Shown here: positions 1-10,840 of the stretch, piece by piece
Numbering within the stretch: the first letter of the stretch is position 1
Layout: each line of letters opens with the position of its first letter
DNA from: Lycium barbarum
Taxonomy: Eukaryota > Streptophyta > Magnoliopsida > Solanales > Solanaceae
NCBI RefSeq assembly: GCF_019175385.1
Contig: NC_083339.1
Span: 76,404,307 to 76,468,306 of the forward strand
DNA: 64,000 bases
Direction of reading: 5' to 3'
Notes under the pieces: model-generated
What the model saw: the letters and a program-made list of their open reading frames with translations, nothing else
The model's database searches: none
What the model was told of the DNA's origin: nothing
Program-made: the position numbers and the translations under genes

Positions 1-248
1 AAGTTCTATTTGATATGTTCCATAGCGACATTCAAAGGATACTTGATGTGACTATTGTCTTGATTTCCAAATGATAGTTCGTCTGAATATTCTATTGAGT
101 CTCAGATGTAATTTAGTTTGCATATGGTTGCTCACTACTCTACTCGTGCATGCCTCAATGTATCTTTCACCGAGTCCCGGACCGGGTATGTTTTCGTGCA
201 CAGTTTCACTGCATTGTTCACCGAGTCCCTCACTAGAGGGCCGGGTAC

Positions 249-249
<1 letters not shown>

Positions 250-279
<30 letters not shown>
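250..279. repeat. (TA)n microsatellite
   Basis: About fifteen TA dinucleotides lie inside the LTR fragment. A shorter TA run is found at the equivalent place in the homologous LTR (37411-37426). Confidence 0.9.
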
Positions 280-282
<3 letters not shown>

Positions 283-825
283 ACGATGATGTGAGGATAT
301 GATGATATGATGATGTGATTATGGCGCCAAGGATGGCATGTGATGACTTTATTCACTGAGTCGCATAATGGGCCGGGTACGATATATGATATTGATATGC
401 ATGATCTACATTTCATAAGGCAAGTGTATTGGTATTTTGAATGTCACGCTTGTCTCCTGTGATCTCTATTTCAGTCATGATCCTCTTTATTGTATTTCAT
501 GCTTTATATACTCAGTACATATCTCGTACTGATCCCCTTTCTCCAGGGGGCTGCGTTTCATGCCCGCAGGTACCGATACACGATTTGGTGATCCTCCAGC
601 TTAGGATTTCTACTCAGCTGTCTTGAAGAGCTCCATTGTTCCGGAGCCTAGACTTTTGGTACAAATCTTTTGATGTATATATGTTTATCCAGGGGTACGG
701 CGGGGCCCTGTCCCGTCATATTTTACTATCGATACTCTTAGAGGTCTGTAGACATATGTGTGGGTTGTGTATAAGTTTTGTTCAGCTGTGTCTATACGAT
801 GTGCTATGGATATGTTCGTCTGTTG

Positions 826-942
826 TGGCAGCCTGGTCGGCTTGGGTATTGTATTGGTATGTAATGGCAGCCTTGTCGGCTTGCGTATCATATTGGCATG
901 TAGTGGCAGCCTTGTCGGCTCGCGTATCATATTACGTTTTGA
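826..942 (+). repeat. 39-bp tandem repeat, 3 copies
   Basis: Three imperfect 39-bp copies start at 826, 865 and 904, each beginning TGGCAGCC and containing GTCGGCT. The homologous LTR near 37960 has only one copy, so this is a local expansion. It keeps frame (13 codons), which explains the repetitive short ORFs seen here. Confidence 0.8.
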
Positions 943-1121
943 TTAGTTGTGACTCCTCAGGAGACGGGTTATCTGGATATATATGATGACGTTATGAACC
1001 TTTGGAGTTCTTTTGCAAGTTTCCATATTGTTCTTAGATTCGGTTTGACTATATCTAATAGTAATGTATACGAGTGTCCAGCTCGGGCACTAGTCATGGC
1101 CCACGAGGTTGGGTCGTGACA

Positions 1122-1530
1122 CCTCAGATACCAGAAACACTCTGGTTTTCCACAAGTATCAACTCGAAATTCGATAATCACCCGTGGCCCCACAGATAAA
1201 AAATAAACATGCATTCACACATAAAAACGCGCTATAAACTCACCCGTGGCCTCGAAATTTCCAACGGAGGTCTAATTGACTAAGTCAACCCCCATGGCCT
1301 AAAACTTACTTTCTAATCAATAGCCCAAATCGCTCCCAAGTTCCATGGGAACCGAACCGAACATCCTACAGAGTCACAGACGACCATCCGAACCTCTCAA
1401 AGTCGACGAAATTTTGAAAAAGATCCGTTTACCTAAAAGTCAACTTTGGGTCAAACATTTTTCACTTAAAGACTGAAATTCTCAAAAATCGTGCCACCCA
1501 TCCCCGCGAGTCAAAAATCATACTAATAGG
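1122..1530 (-). repeat. Minus-strand LTR fragment, left part
   Basis: Non-coding sequence between the family X LTR and the compact element. Together with 4558-4623 it appears to be one minus-strand LTR. On the minus strand that LTR would start TGTAACGACCCG at 4623 and run leftward, interrupted by the insertion at 1531-4552. The target duplication on both sides of the insertion supports the two pieces having once been contiguous. Confidence 0.5.
1526..1530. other. Target-site duplication ATAGG (pair at 4553-4557)
   Basis: ATAGG directly precedes the 5' LTR at 1531 and directly follows the 3' LTR at 4552. Five bases is the usual length for LTR retrotransposon insertion. Confidence 0.9.
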
Positions 1531-2362
1531 TGATGAAAGATGAAGAATATCAAGAAATTCAAGAAAATTAAGAAACACAAGACTGAAATTCAAGAAAAAG
1601 AAAAGTCCAAGAAGCTCAAGTTTGAAGATTATTTCCAATTCTTGTTTCTTGAATCCTTTTCTAAATAGGTTTCTTGTTTCTTGATTTATATTTTAGTAGG
1701 ATTTAATTTACTATCATTAGTATGACTTTTACCCTAGATCTAGTAGGATTCAGTTTTCTTTATTCTTTTCCTTGTAGAATAGGGATTTTACTTTCCTTGT
1801 TTTTAGCTATTTCCTTTCTAGAGTAGAATAGGGATTTGTAGCCATAAAAGAAGAGACCCTAGGCCTATATAAAGGGTTCTCATGACTTGTAAATATACCA
1901 TTCACGTTTTTGAGCATAAACCCTAGTTTGCAATAGAGTTATTTTCTCTATTTGGTCTTCTTTATCCTTGTTTTTGGTTCCAAACAAGGTGGTGATAGTC
2001 TTTATCTTGTTTTCAATAGCGTGTGGTGTTTCTTTATCACGTAAGTTGATTTCAAGTGGTGACTTAGGAACTTTATTTGTTCTTGATCATTCAAGAACGC
2101 GTTTCTTGATTAAAATTCGTTCTAGTTCATATCCAGAACCCTAATTTTCTTTCCATCATTCCGCCTTCAATACTTACTTGATTTAAACCATTCAATAGTT
2201 ATTTTTATAGTTCAAATCGTCATCTTTCTCCTCGTCTTGAAATCACATAATTTCGAGAAGTATAGCCCGATTTACGTCCGTTTCTTGAATTTTTGCCCAT
2301 CAATCGCTTCAAGAATAAGATCCTGGTCGATTGGTTCTTTGTTAACTCGAAGAATCACATCA
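1531..2362 (+). repeat. 5' LTR of compact element
   Basis: Begins TGATGAAAG and ends CACATCA. A TATA box (TATATAAA) lies at 1866-1873, so transcription likely starts near 1895-1905. The matching 3' copy is at 3722-4552. Confidence 0.95.
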
Positions 2363-2365
2363 ATT

Positions 2366-2377
2366 TGGTATCAGAGC
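2366..2377 (+). promoter_or_regulatory. Primer-binding site, tRNA-iMet type
   Basis: TGGTATCAGAGC lies 3 nt after the LTR end. It is complementary to the 3' end of plant initiator tRNA-Met, the usual primer for minus-strand synthesis in this group. Confidence 0.93.
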
Positions 2378-2393
2378 GCAGTTGAGTAATTTC

Positions 2394-3734
2394 ATGGATT
2401 ATATGCAAGAAAGAAGAGGACGTTAGGTTCAAGAAGATGAAAAGAAAAAAGAATCTCTTTTCCGCACTAGATGTACCTCACATGGTAAGGTATGTTCGGT
2501 GATCATTGATAATGAGAGTCATATTAATGTTGTTTCTAAAGTGATGGTTTCTAAACTTGGCTTGTCAACCAAGCATCATCCATATCCTTACAGCATCGAA
2601 TTTGAAAATAGTGATGGTTTAGAGGTAACTCGTCAATGCCTAGTTTCTTTTTCTATACGCAAAATATATAAAGATCTTGTTTGGTGTGATGTAATAAAAA
2701 TGGATGCTTGCCACTTATTACTTGGAAGACCATGGGTGTATGATAGGGGTGCTAAATATGATGAATACCGTAATACCTATTCTTTCACAAAGGATGGGAG
2801 AAAAATCAATTTAGTTCCCTTGAATCCAGAAGATGTTGTTAAACACTCCAAGTATGTTGATGATTCTTTTGTGACCAAATTACAAATCATTTGTCCCATA
2901 AATGTGGAACAACAAACGGAGGAGAAGAATGAATTGGATCCACAAGTTGAGGATTTACCTCCAAAGTTTGATGAGGATCCATTGGAGCATCCAACTATTT
3001 GTGAGATTGATTTTCCATCTTTAAGTGATTTTGAAAAGAATCCAGATTTTGTTTCTTACTCCACACCAACCAAAGTAGTGTATTGCGTAGGACCAATAAT
3101 CTATGAAGATTTGGAAGAGAAAGAGAATAAGTTGCTGAAAAAGGAGTCCATGAATGAGACTTTAAGTTATGATCTAGTTCGAGCAAGATTTATTCCTCAA
3201 AAGGTTGAATCTTTGCAAGAAAGTGTAGATTTAATATCTCTCAATTTCATTGAGGTTAATGGCTATAATCATGTCAAATATGAGAGCATCAAAATCATCA
3301 AGGAGCTCATAAGAAGACATGATTTATTCTCTAACCCTGATCCAAAGGTACATGAATTTGATTTATTTAAAGGTTTTTGTGGCACAAACTCAGATTTTGC
3401 ATGCAAATACCACATCGACACGGGATTGTTCAAGATTCATGAAGATCAAAAGGAAATAAGCTGTGATCATGGTTTAAACATTGAAGATAAATTTAAGATG
3501 ATATATTTGAGAAATCATGGAACAAAGTTACTACTAAGAAAGTGGGATTTGGTTCGACCATATGCAAAACTTGTTGACAACATGATGAGGGTTTATGACA
3601 AGCTAGAAAAATGCAACTTAGAGCCTGGTGAGTATGGATTGTTCCCAATTTTTTTTGCTAATATTTCACCATTTATGGAGCCTTTAGACTCGAGGACGAG
3701 TCTTTCTCAACTAGGGGAGAATGATGAAAGATAA
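2394..3734 (+). CDS. Retropepsin-like ORF of compact element (one in-frame TAG)
   Basis: The only ORF of the element. The frame opens at an ATG at 2394, meets one TAG at 2424 (codon 11), then is open to 3734; from the GTG at 2499 it is 411 residues. The first ~110 residues after the stop are a Ty3/Gypsy retropepsin: FRTRC, VIIDNES at the catalytic loop, WCDVIKMDACHLLLGRPW near the second flap, then a YDRG..NTYSF segment. The catalytic triplet is Asp-Asn-Glu instead of Asp-Ser/Thr-Gly, so activity is doubtful. The remaining ~280 residues are acidic and not recognised; no reverse transcriptase or integrase motif is present. The C-terminus has DSRTSLSQLGEND just before the 3' LTR, the kind of tail that ends Gypsy polyproteins (compare DSRTNPFQEG in the element at 60389-64000). 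I infer a polyprotein with its middle deleted, possibly re-purposed. The TAG may be decay or a readthrough site. Confidence 0.7.
3713..3721 (+). promoter_or_regulatory. Polypurine tract
   Basis: AGGGGAGAA directly abuts the 3' LTR and overlaps the end of the ORF. It would prime plus-strand synthesis. Confidence 0.8.
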
Positions 3735-4552
3735 AGAATATCAAGAAATTCAAGAAAATCAAGAAACACAAGACTGAAATTCAAGAAAAAGAAAAGTCCA
3801 AGAAGCTCAAGTTTGAAGCTTATTTCCAATTCTTGTTTCTTGAATCCTTTTCTAAATAGGTTTCTTGTTTCTTGATTTATATTTTAGTAGGATTTAATTT
3901 GCTATCATTAGTAGGACTTTTACCCTAGATCTAGTAGGATTCAGTTTTCTTTATTCTTTTCCTTGTAGAATAGGAATTTTACTTTCCTTGTTTTTAGCTA
4001 TTTCCTTTCTACAGTAGAATAGGGATTTGTAGCCTTAAAAGAAGAGACCCTAGGCCTATATAAAGGGTTCTCATGACTTGTAAATATACTATTCACGTTT
4101 TTGAGCATAAACCCTAGTTTGCAATAAAGTTATTTTCTCTATTTGGTCTTCTTTATCCTTGTTTTTGGTTCCAAGCAAGGTGGTGATAGTCTTTATCTTG
4201 TTTTCAATAGCGTGTGGTGTTTCTTTATCACGTAAGTTGATTTCAAGTGGTGACTTAGGAACTTTATTTGTTCTTGATCATTCAAGAACGCGTTTCTTGA
4301 TTAAAATTCGTTCTAGTTCATATCCAGAACCCTAATTTTCTTTCCATCATTCCGCCTTCAATACTTACTTGATTTAAACCATTCAATAGTTATTTTTATA
4401 GTTTAAATCGTCATCTTTCTCCTCATCTTGAAATCACATAATTTCGAGAAGTATAGCCCGATTTAAGTCCGTTTCTTGAATTCTGCCCATCAATCGCTTC
4501 AAGAATAAGATCCTGGTCCATTGGTTCTTTGTTAACTCGAAGAATCACATCA
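3722..4552 (+). repeat. 3' LTR of compact element
   Basis: Near-identical copy of 1531-2362, with TATA box at 4057-4064, ending CACATCA before the ATAGG duplication. The last codons of the ORF (stop at 3732-3734) run into its first bases. Confidence 0.95.
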
Positions 4553-4557
4553 ATAGG

Positions 4558-4623
4558 GCTCGAGGAAGGGTCAACGGGAGAAAAAGGGTAAAAAATAATA
4601 TAATGACCAAACGGGTCGTTACA
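4558..4623 (-). repeat. Minus-strand LTR fragment, right part
   Basis: Resumes the LTR interrupted at 1530. On the minus strand it begins TGTAACGACCCG, an LTR-like terminus, at 4623. No clear polypurine tract abuts it, so the boundary is approximate. Confidence 0.5.
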
Positions 4624-5374
4624 TTAGATACCAATTAAATAATCGTTCGTCCTTGAATGAAGAAAGAGATTATGAAAGCTAACGGTAACCAATGAATCAT
4701 TATCATAACAACACTGAAGCCTCCACGGCATGAAGTACGCCACAATCACTGCCCTCTCACCTTATCAGTCAAACTTCCTCTAACTTAGCTAAAAAATCCA
4801 ATTTCCATATTCCCATACTCGAAATGCTCTCACAACTGATCCCCGAATAAAAGAGTTGCTTGTACCGGAATTCTTTGATTCGATATAACCATACCTCTGA
4901 AAGCGATCAATAGGCCTCACAAACATTCCTCAAAATAGCACAACCTTTTGACATAGACACGATCACAGCGCACTCTGAACTAATATAATACCCTTATTCG
5001 GCTAACGTTTCTTTCACACTTTCTAAAGCCGTTCTTCTCACCATGATTTCTTAGAAATACATAACCACAGGCCCGAAACCATGACTTACTTTACCAGTAA
5101 AGAATTCTTGCTCTATCAGAGCAACTCTAAGCAGTTCCATCAACTGATCTTACTCATAGCCGACTTCGCCAGTTCCAAGTCATTTTAAAGCTTCAAATCA
5201 CAATACATGAAGCATACCACTAAATACCTTACCGTGCCAAGTCCATAGGAAACCATCTGATCACTCTAAAGACCTCTCGCAACTGTAGTACCTCCTCAAA
5301 TCATTACCAAGTATCGACAAAACCATTATATCTATCCAAATAGCTGCTCTCGGTAAAATACCATGAAGTCCATT
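4624..5374 (-). other. Non-coding 3' flank of a minus-strand Gypsy element
   Basis: No ORF of note. On the minus strand it contains TTCAAGGACGAACG near 4655-4640, resembling the 'ttcgaggacgaa' box that lies shortly before the 3' LTR of several elements in this window (for example near 55910, and near 45855 on the minus strand). I read it as the untranslated 3' internal region of the element whose LTR starts at 4623. It continues without a break into the first segment of the tandem array. Confidence 0.45.
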
Positions 5375-5851
5375 CACAAACCCTGATAAAGCTCGGTAGA
5401 CCTGTCATACCTCAAATCTGAACTGAAACTCATCGAATCCGTAAAGGTGATTTATTAGGAACCCATAAGTCCCTCTGGGAATATAACCATAGTCCATCAA
5501 GCTCCAACCAAACAATCCTGACCCGGAATGAATGCACAACCTCTGAATGCCACTAATAGCCACTCAAACCGACTCCAACTTTCTGAAACCAATCACAGTC
5601 GTACCATACATCTGTGGCGGATAATTCTAATCTATTCCTCATGAATAATCAATCATGTCTGTCACCCTTGATTCCAAAAGATAAGTCCTGTCCAAGCTGT
5701 CAATTGGGTACCGAAGAAATCTACCATATGAATGCAACCTTCGAGTTTCTCAACCCTTACTCGATACGCAAATCTGATACACCCCGAACTTTTTGACGCA
5801 AAAACTGGTAGCCTCATTAATAACCCTTTAACCATCGAACCTCCCATTGTA
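5375..5851 (-). repeat. S1 segment, copy 1 (non-coding)
   Basis: Non-coding segment that continues from the 3' flank at 4624-5374. It recurs at 12959-13274 (shortened), 20723-21199 and 28608-29094. Short ORFs on both strands are repeated in all copies but look like chance ORFs. Confidence 0.6.
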
Positions 5852-7532
5852 TGTCACGCCCCAACCTTGGTAAGGTGTGATGGTATCCGACACCTTACCA
5901 GGGTAGAGCTAACCAAGTTGTAACTTGCATTTTCTATGTCTCAAATGGAAAAATAAGGCCAAGGAGGCTAACTATGAATATAATATCGTGCATATGTATA
6001 TATACAATGGGCCCACGATGCCGACATAATCACTGACAAGACATAAATAAGCTATATACAAGAAACTGTCAGCGAAGCCTCTATGAACATGACTAAAGTA
6101 TACAAGTCGAGATAGGGCCCCCAATATACCCGTAACACAAAAGAATACATACACGAACCCAGACTCGGCAATGCTCCAGGAAGAAGTGGTGCCCTACAAT
6201 CAATATGGAAGGTTCGCGTCTCTTCTGTCTCTACCTACGGGTATGAACGCCGCATCCACAAGCAAAAGGACGTCAATACGAATAGTGTACCGAGTGTGTA
6301 AGGCAGAAATGTAACATAATAAAACATCTGCTGCAAAGAAGAAGGATAAGAATCAACCTGGCACATCTGACTTACTAATGAGAATCTAGTATGCATGCCT
6401 CTTTATACTCTCATATCTTTAACTACATCTATGTATAGTACTGTGATCCTGACCTACGTATCATCCTGGTGCTATCTGCCCAACTGATCAGTGGTAACTG
6501 CCCAACCGGCCGTAGCTCGGTGGTAACTGCCCATCCGATTATCGCCCGATGGTAGAGCGCAACTGCCCGACTGATCAGTGGTAACTGCCCCACCGGCCAT
6601 AGCTCGGTGGTAATAACTGCCCAACCAGCTGTAGCACGGTAGTAAATACATATCTGCCAGACCGCCTGTAGCACGGTGGTAATAAATACCCAATTGGCTC
6701 CAGATTAGTGGTAAATATAATCAACATCATGACCCGGCCTCCATGAGTAATCTCTATGCACTTCTCATGGTCATCACTTATCCATTATTGTGTACATGAT
6801 CACATAAGACTTATAAGCACAGTTCTGGGCCGTTAGGACTTCTTCCCGCTTAACTAAACATCAACCAAATCTTGAGATACATCATAAGCCTCTGTTCTAG
6901 CATCAAATACCTCATTAGAGATCCTCTACTAGCACTCTATTCATGTCTTACAAAAATTGCTTAAGTACACATTTCTAAACTCATCGGAGTGACGTAAGGT
7001 CGGTAAACCTTCGATTAACATTATGGAACTATCATCATGAACATATCTCACCTTGAAAGAACAAAATCATAAGATGAGATCAACATCAATGAATAACATC
7101 TATAGTCATAAAACAAGCTCAATGATATCATAAGAACATCGGGAACTATAAGCTTTAGTATATTTAGTAACAGGGTTATTGAAGATATCATGTATAGGTT
7201 CACAACAAAGGAATCATGCCTTAACAAAGAAGGGTTTAGCCTTAACATACTTGGAAGCTCACTTCCCGACTTTCCAACCTACCTCCTATCTTGCAATCTA
7301 CTTAAGATCATTCGTAGTCTCGTAATCTACATATAAAACTATTCATAGTACTGTTAGGTCCATCATAATCTGCTTGTCTTAAGCTTCCAAATTAAATCCT
7401 TTAGAATCTGTCGAATTTCGGGCAGCATCTCCCCTGTTTATATCCCTAGCCCGAAATCACAATGCCATCAACCAACAATAACAGCAACAACAACAACAAC
7501 ACTAACATCAACAACATCTTCATCATCATCAA
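5852..7532 (-). repeat. S2: minus-strand LTR segment, copy 1
   Basis: Begins TGTCACGCCCCAACC, which on the minus strand is a typical LTR 3' end (GGGGCGTGACA). Inside, on the minus strand, are GGTATGTTAAGGCTAAACCC and GGGGAGATGCTGCCCG, which resemble boxes in the LTRs at 41450 and 36838. No primer-binding site lies to its left, so it is probably a 3' or solo LTR. The right end reaches a CAA-rich microsatellite and the ATCAA at 7528-7532 that precedes the plus-strand LTR. Confidence 0.6.
6474..6715. repeat. Degenerate ~30-bp minisatellite in S2
   Basis: Repeats of a CTGCCCRACYG...GGTGGTAA type. It recurs at about 13899-14139, 21824-22063 and 29709-29947. It creates repetitive minus-strand ORFs in more than one frame, a sign that none is a gene. 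Confidence 0.7.
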
Positions 7533-8502
7533 TGATAGCATCCATGGTAGCTCAGAATTATTGAAGGACGTGGATGAAGATTTGGAAGTTCCAAAAAGAC
7601 CCATGACAAGATCTCAAACGAGGAAATTGCAAGACAAGCTTAATGGGCTGCAATCAACAATTAAAAAGTGTCTTGTGATGGAAGAAGAGCTCCAGCCCAA
7701 TTCAGATTTTTTCCTCAAGTCTTACACTTATTTGGAGGCCCAAATTAAAGTCCAAAGTGAGATGGAATGAGGCCCAAATCAGCCCCAAAAGAAGAAGTTT
7801 CCAGCAGCCTATAATTAGCCCAAATGTTAGTTTCTAGAATAAATATTTAATTGTTGTTTTTCTCTATGTTGACTTGCATTGGTCCAAGTATAGGTAGTCT
7901 TCTAGGTTGTTTTAATCTATGTTGACTGCCTTGGTCCAAGTGTGGGAAGTCATCTATGCTTCTAGGGAAGATAATTCCCATTTATTTCTATTTTGACTAG
8001 CTCCTTCTTACAACTATATAAAGGGGTGATTGTCATTCATTGTAAATCAGATTTTGAAGAATATATTATATTGAGAGTTCTTTTGAACCTTTGTGACATT
8101 ACTTTAGGATTTATCTTTCAACCTAACAAGTTCCTAGTTCAAGGTAGTAAGATAATTTCTTCCTTGATATCTTTGATTTCTTTTTGGTATTCTTTCGAAG
8201 GCGGTTAGTTATAAATACTAATTGTTGTCTTAAGTTGCTCACAAAGCGGTCAGGATCCTAATCTACTGTTTTTGATTTGTTATCTCAAGTAAAGGCGTTA
8301 GATTTCTTCCTATAAATCTATACGTTGTTACTTGGATCTTGTCAAGACTTTAGAACTAACGTTCTTGGAAATTCATGGATTGTTCCTTCGAATTTCCCCA
8401 TATCTTTTATTTTCTAGTTTTTAGATTCTTTTCTATATTTGCTTCTGCACTTCTTATATTTTAAATTATAAATTTGGGATCTCCCTAACCTCGTTGTTAT
8501 CA
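7533..8502 (+). repeat. Array LTR 1
   Basis: Starts TGATAGCATCC after ATCAA and ends GTTGTTATCA. TATA box TATATAAA at 8015-8022. The first ~240 bp hold an open frame with PMTRSQTRKLQ and ending QSEME at 7770, which looks like the C-terminal tail of a Gypsy polyprotein encoded in the LTR. Length 970 bp, as for copy 3. Confidence 0.92.
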
Positions 8503-9019
8503 AGTGGTATCAGAGCGGTTCTATCAAGATTCCGTTCTTGATAATCTTGGGGATTTCTTGAAAAAAAAAAGAGCAAAAAAACAAAATTAAAAAGTACTGT
8601 AGCAGTGAACAGTTACGAAAAAAAAAAGAAAAAAGAAGTTTAGTGTTTGCTTTTCAAGAAATTTCTTCCATTTATTTGTTTTCTAAAGATTAAGATAGAA
8701 AACAAGAAGAGGGGATCCTAGTCTTTAAAGCTAAGAAGCAATCAATTTTTTTCTTACTCCTTTTATCTTGTTAAAAAAAAAGTCCTTTTTGTTCGAGTCT
8801 TGTTTCAACTAATTTCTAATTCTTTCTAGGATTGGTTCTTCATTTTCTTTAGTGCCCAAAAATTCTTTGTTTTACTACTAAGGGCTTGATTCTAGTGGGT
8901 TTAATTATAAATCCATAAAGTGTTTTTCCCAAAGGGTTTTTGAGCGGAAAAAGGCAAGAGTGAGTGAGAACAATTGAGGGAAAAAAAGCCAAAGTTTGAG
9001 TGATAAATAGTTTTTTGAG
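8503..9019 (+). promoter_or_regulatory. Primer-binding site, hairpin and leader, unit 1
   Basis: PBS TGGTATCAGAGC at 8505-8516. Five nt later a perfect 8-bp stem TATCAAGA (8522-8529) / TCTTGATA (8536-8543) encloses a 6-nt loop. The rest is an A/T-rich leader with poly-A runs up to the gag ATG at 9020. Confidence 0.8.
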
Positions 9020-10840
9020 ATGACCAATACAGGTGGTAGTGATGATGAAAGGAGGGCTCGTCAAGAAGCTGAAATCCGAGGAAGAAATGACTTCACTCTA
9101 CAAGCTATGCACCAACAATTCGAAAGATGGACCTTGCAATTTCAAGAGATCAAGGATGCCATTGCTGAACAAAATGAGATAATAGCTGAACTTAGGAGGG
9201 GAGATCAACATGTTGTACAACCACAAAATAATCCTAGGCCTCAAAATAGAAGAAATATGCCCTATGCCGCCATTGTAAATCAAGAAAACCCTATAGATGA
9301 TTTTGTTGATGATCTTGATGTAAATCTAGATAGGGTAGGGAGAGATAGGAGGGGACAACGAGGAAGAGTGGAAGATGATAACATTAATAGCATAAAGATG
9401 AAGATGCCAACTTTCAAGGGGACAAGAGATCCAGACTTGTACCTTGATTAGGAGCGGAACGTTGAAGCCATTTTTTATTGTCACAACTATTCTGAAGCTA
9501 AGAAGGTAAAGCTTTCCGTTGTTGAATTTTCTGACTATGCTTCTATTTGGTGGAAAAAACTTACAAGGGATAGACAACAAGATGGAGTACCACCCATTGC
9601 CACTTGGGCTGAGATGAAGAGAGTAATGAAGAAGAGGTTCGTGCCTTCCCACTTTCAAAGAGACCTACAAATGCGTCTTCGATGATTGGAGCAAGGAACC
9701 ATGACTGTTGATGAATACTTCAAAGCTATGGATATGGCTATGATCCAAGCTAATTGTATGGAAGATGAAGAGGCCACTATGGCTAGATTTCTTAATGGTT
9801 TAAATAAAGAAATAGCTGATGTAGTAGAGATACAACAATATGTAACTTTAGATGAGTTAGTAGATATTGCTGTAAAACTAGAAAAGCAAATTAAAAGAAA
9901 GTAGCAAGCTAGCTCGTGGAGGAGTCGGCCAAACACCAATTCAAAGAAGCCATGGCCGAAACAAGATGTGACTTCGAGGCCACAAGAAGGCAAAGGGAAG
10001 GCCAAAGTAGATGACAAAGAGGGAGGTAAAACTTTTAATCCTAAATCACCAAAACCTTCTAGTTCTATTCAATGTTACAAATGTCATGGAAGAGGGCATA
10101 TGATGCATGAATGTCCAAATAGAAGAAATATTCTCATGAAAGAAGATGGAGAGTATGAGAGTGAAAAAAGTGAGGTAGAGGAAGAAGAGGTAGGTACGAG
10201 TGAAGATAACGTAGAGTTGCCTAATAGTGGTTTTGTTGGGGTAGCTAGGAAGATTCTTGATGGAGAAAATGAGAGTAAAAAAAGTGAGAATGAGGAAGAA
10301 GAGGGAGGTGTGAGTGAAGATGATGTACAACTTCCTTTTAATGATAGTTTGGTTGCAGTAGTTAGGAGGATTATGGATATCAATTTGGGAGTCAATAGTG
10401 AAGAACAAAGGGAAAATATATTCCATACTAGGTGTGGGATAAGGGGGAGAACTTGTTCTATGATTATTGACAGTGGTAGTTGTGCGAATGTCGTGAGTTC
10501 ACACTTGGTAGATACGTTAGGGTTTGCATGCATGAAACACTCTAAGCCCTATAGACTCCAATGGTTGAATGATAGTGGTGAACTGAAAGTCAACAAACAA
10601 TGCATGATTTCATTCAATGTTAGCAGGTATGAGGATGATACTCTTTGTGATGTCATTCCTATGCAAGCTTGTCATATCTTGCTTGGTCGTCCATGGCAGT
10701 TCGATAGGAATACTTTTCATGATGGAAGGAAGAACAGATATTCACTTGAGCTTAATGGCAAGAAGTATACTCTTGCACCTTTAACACCTTTTCAGGTGTT
10801 TGAAGATCAAAAGAGATTGAGGGAATCAATGGGAAAATAA
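9020..10840 (+). pseudogene. gag and protease remnant, unit 1
   Basis: Gag starts MTNTGG at 9020. The retrotransposon Gag domain follows (SDYASIWWKK, TWAEMKRVMKKRF, MARFLNGLN), then a CCHC zinc knuckle CYKCHGRGHMMHEC at ~10075-10116, an acidic linker and the retropepsin with IIDSGS near 10463 and [13 protein letters not shown] near 10670. It is broken by TAG at 9449 (for TGG), TGA near 9684, TAG at 9902 and TAA at 10838. Gag would form the virus-like particle and the protease would cut the polyprotein. The Asp-Ser-Gly catalytic triplet is kept, unlike in the compact element at 1531-4552. Confidence 0.88.

Larger units (their letters stand above)
1..1121 (+). repeat. LTR fragment (family X), 3' part
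   Basis: This is the right-hand part of a long LTR on the plus strand, cut off by the window start. It matches the right part of the LTR at 35609-38156 along its length: the same 'ctcagtac..tctcgtactga' box, the same 'gccctgtcccgtcat' box and the same 'gagtgtc..cgggcactagtcatggc' tail. It ends in GTGACA at 1121, where unrelated sequence begins. No primer-binding site follows, so it is a 3' LTR or a solo LTR. The short ORFs inside it are not believable genes. Confidence 0.75.
1531..4552 (+). mobile_element. Compact non-autonomous LTR retrotransposon with protease-like ORF
   Basis: A complete 3.0-kb element: 5' LTR 1531-2362, primer-binding site 2366-2377, one ORF 2394-3734, polypurine tract 3713-3721, 3' LTR 3722-4552, flanked by ATAGG on both sides. 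By eye the LTRs differ at about 16 positions in about 831 (roughly 98 percent identical), so insertion was fairly recent. The internal region is only about 1.36 kb and has no Gag, reverse transcriptase, RNase H or integrase. It must have depended on proteins from another Ty3/Gypsy element. Confidence 0.93.

Noticed and set aside
826..942. CRISPR-like spaced repeats
   Set aside because: The copies are directly adjacent, few and imperfect, in plant LTR sequence with no cas genes.
5662..5847. 61-codon minus-strand ORF conserved in four S1 copies
   Set aside because: Conservation follows from recent duplication of the whole unit; no start context or domain supports a gene.
6429..6693. Minus-strand ORFs with repeated YHRATAGWAVTTDQ-like residues
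   Set aside because: The repeat reads through in overlapping frames and comes from a degenerate minisatellite inside an LTR segment.
7462..7770. Asn-rich ORF starting MPSTNNN as a host gene
   Set aside because: Its N-terminal part is a CAA microsatellite and its C-terminal part lies in the array LTR. It recurs in every unit with varied microsatellite length.
9655..10533. Long minus-strand ORFs opposite gag (120-149 codons)
   Set aside because: They are antisense to well-recognised Gag and protease coding sequence and recur in each unit.
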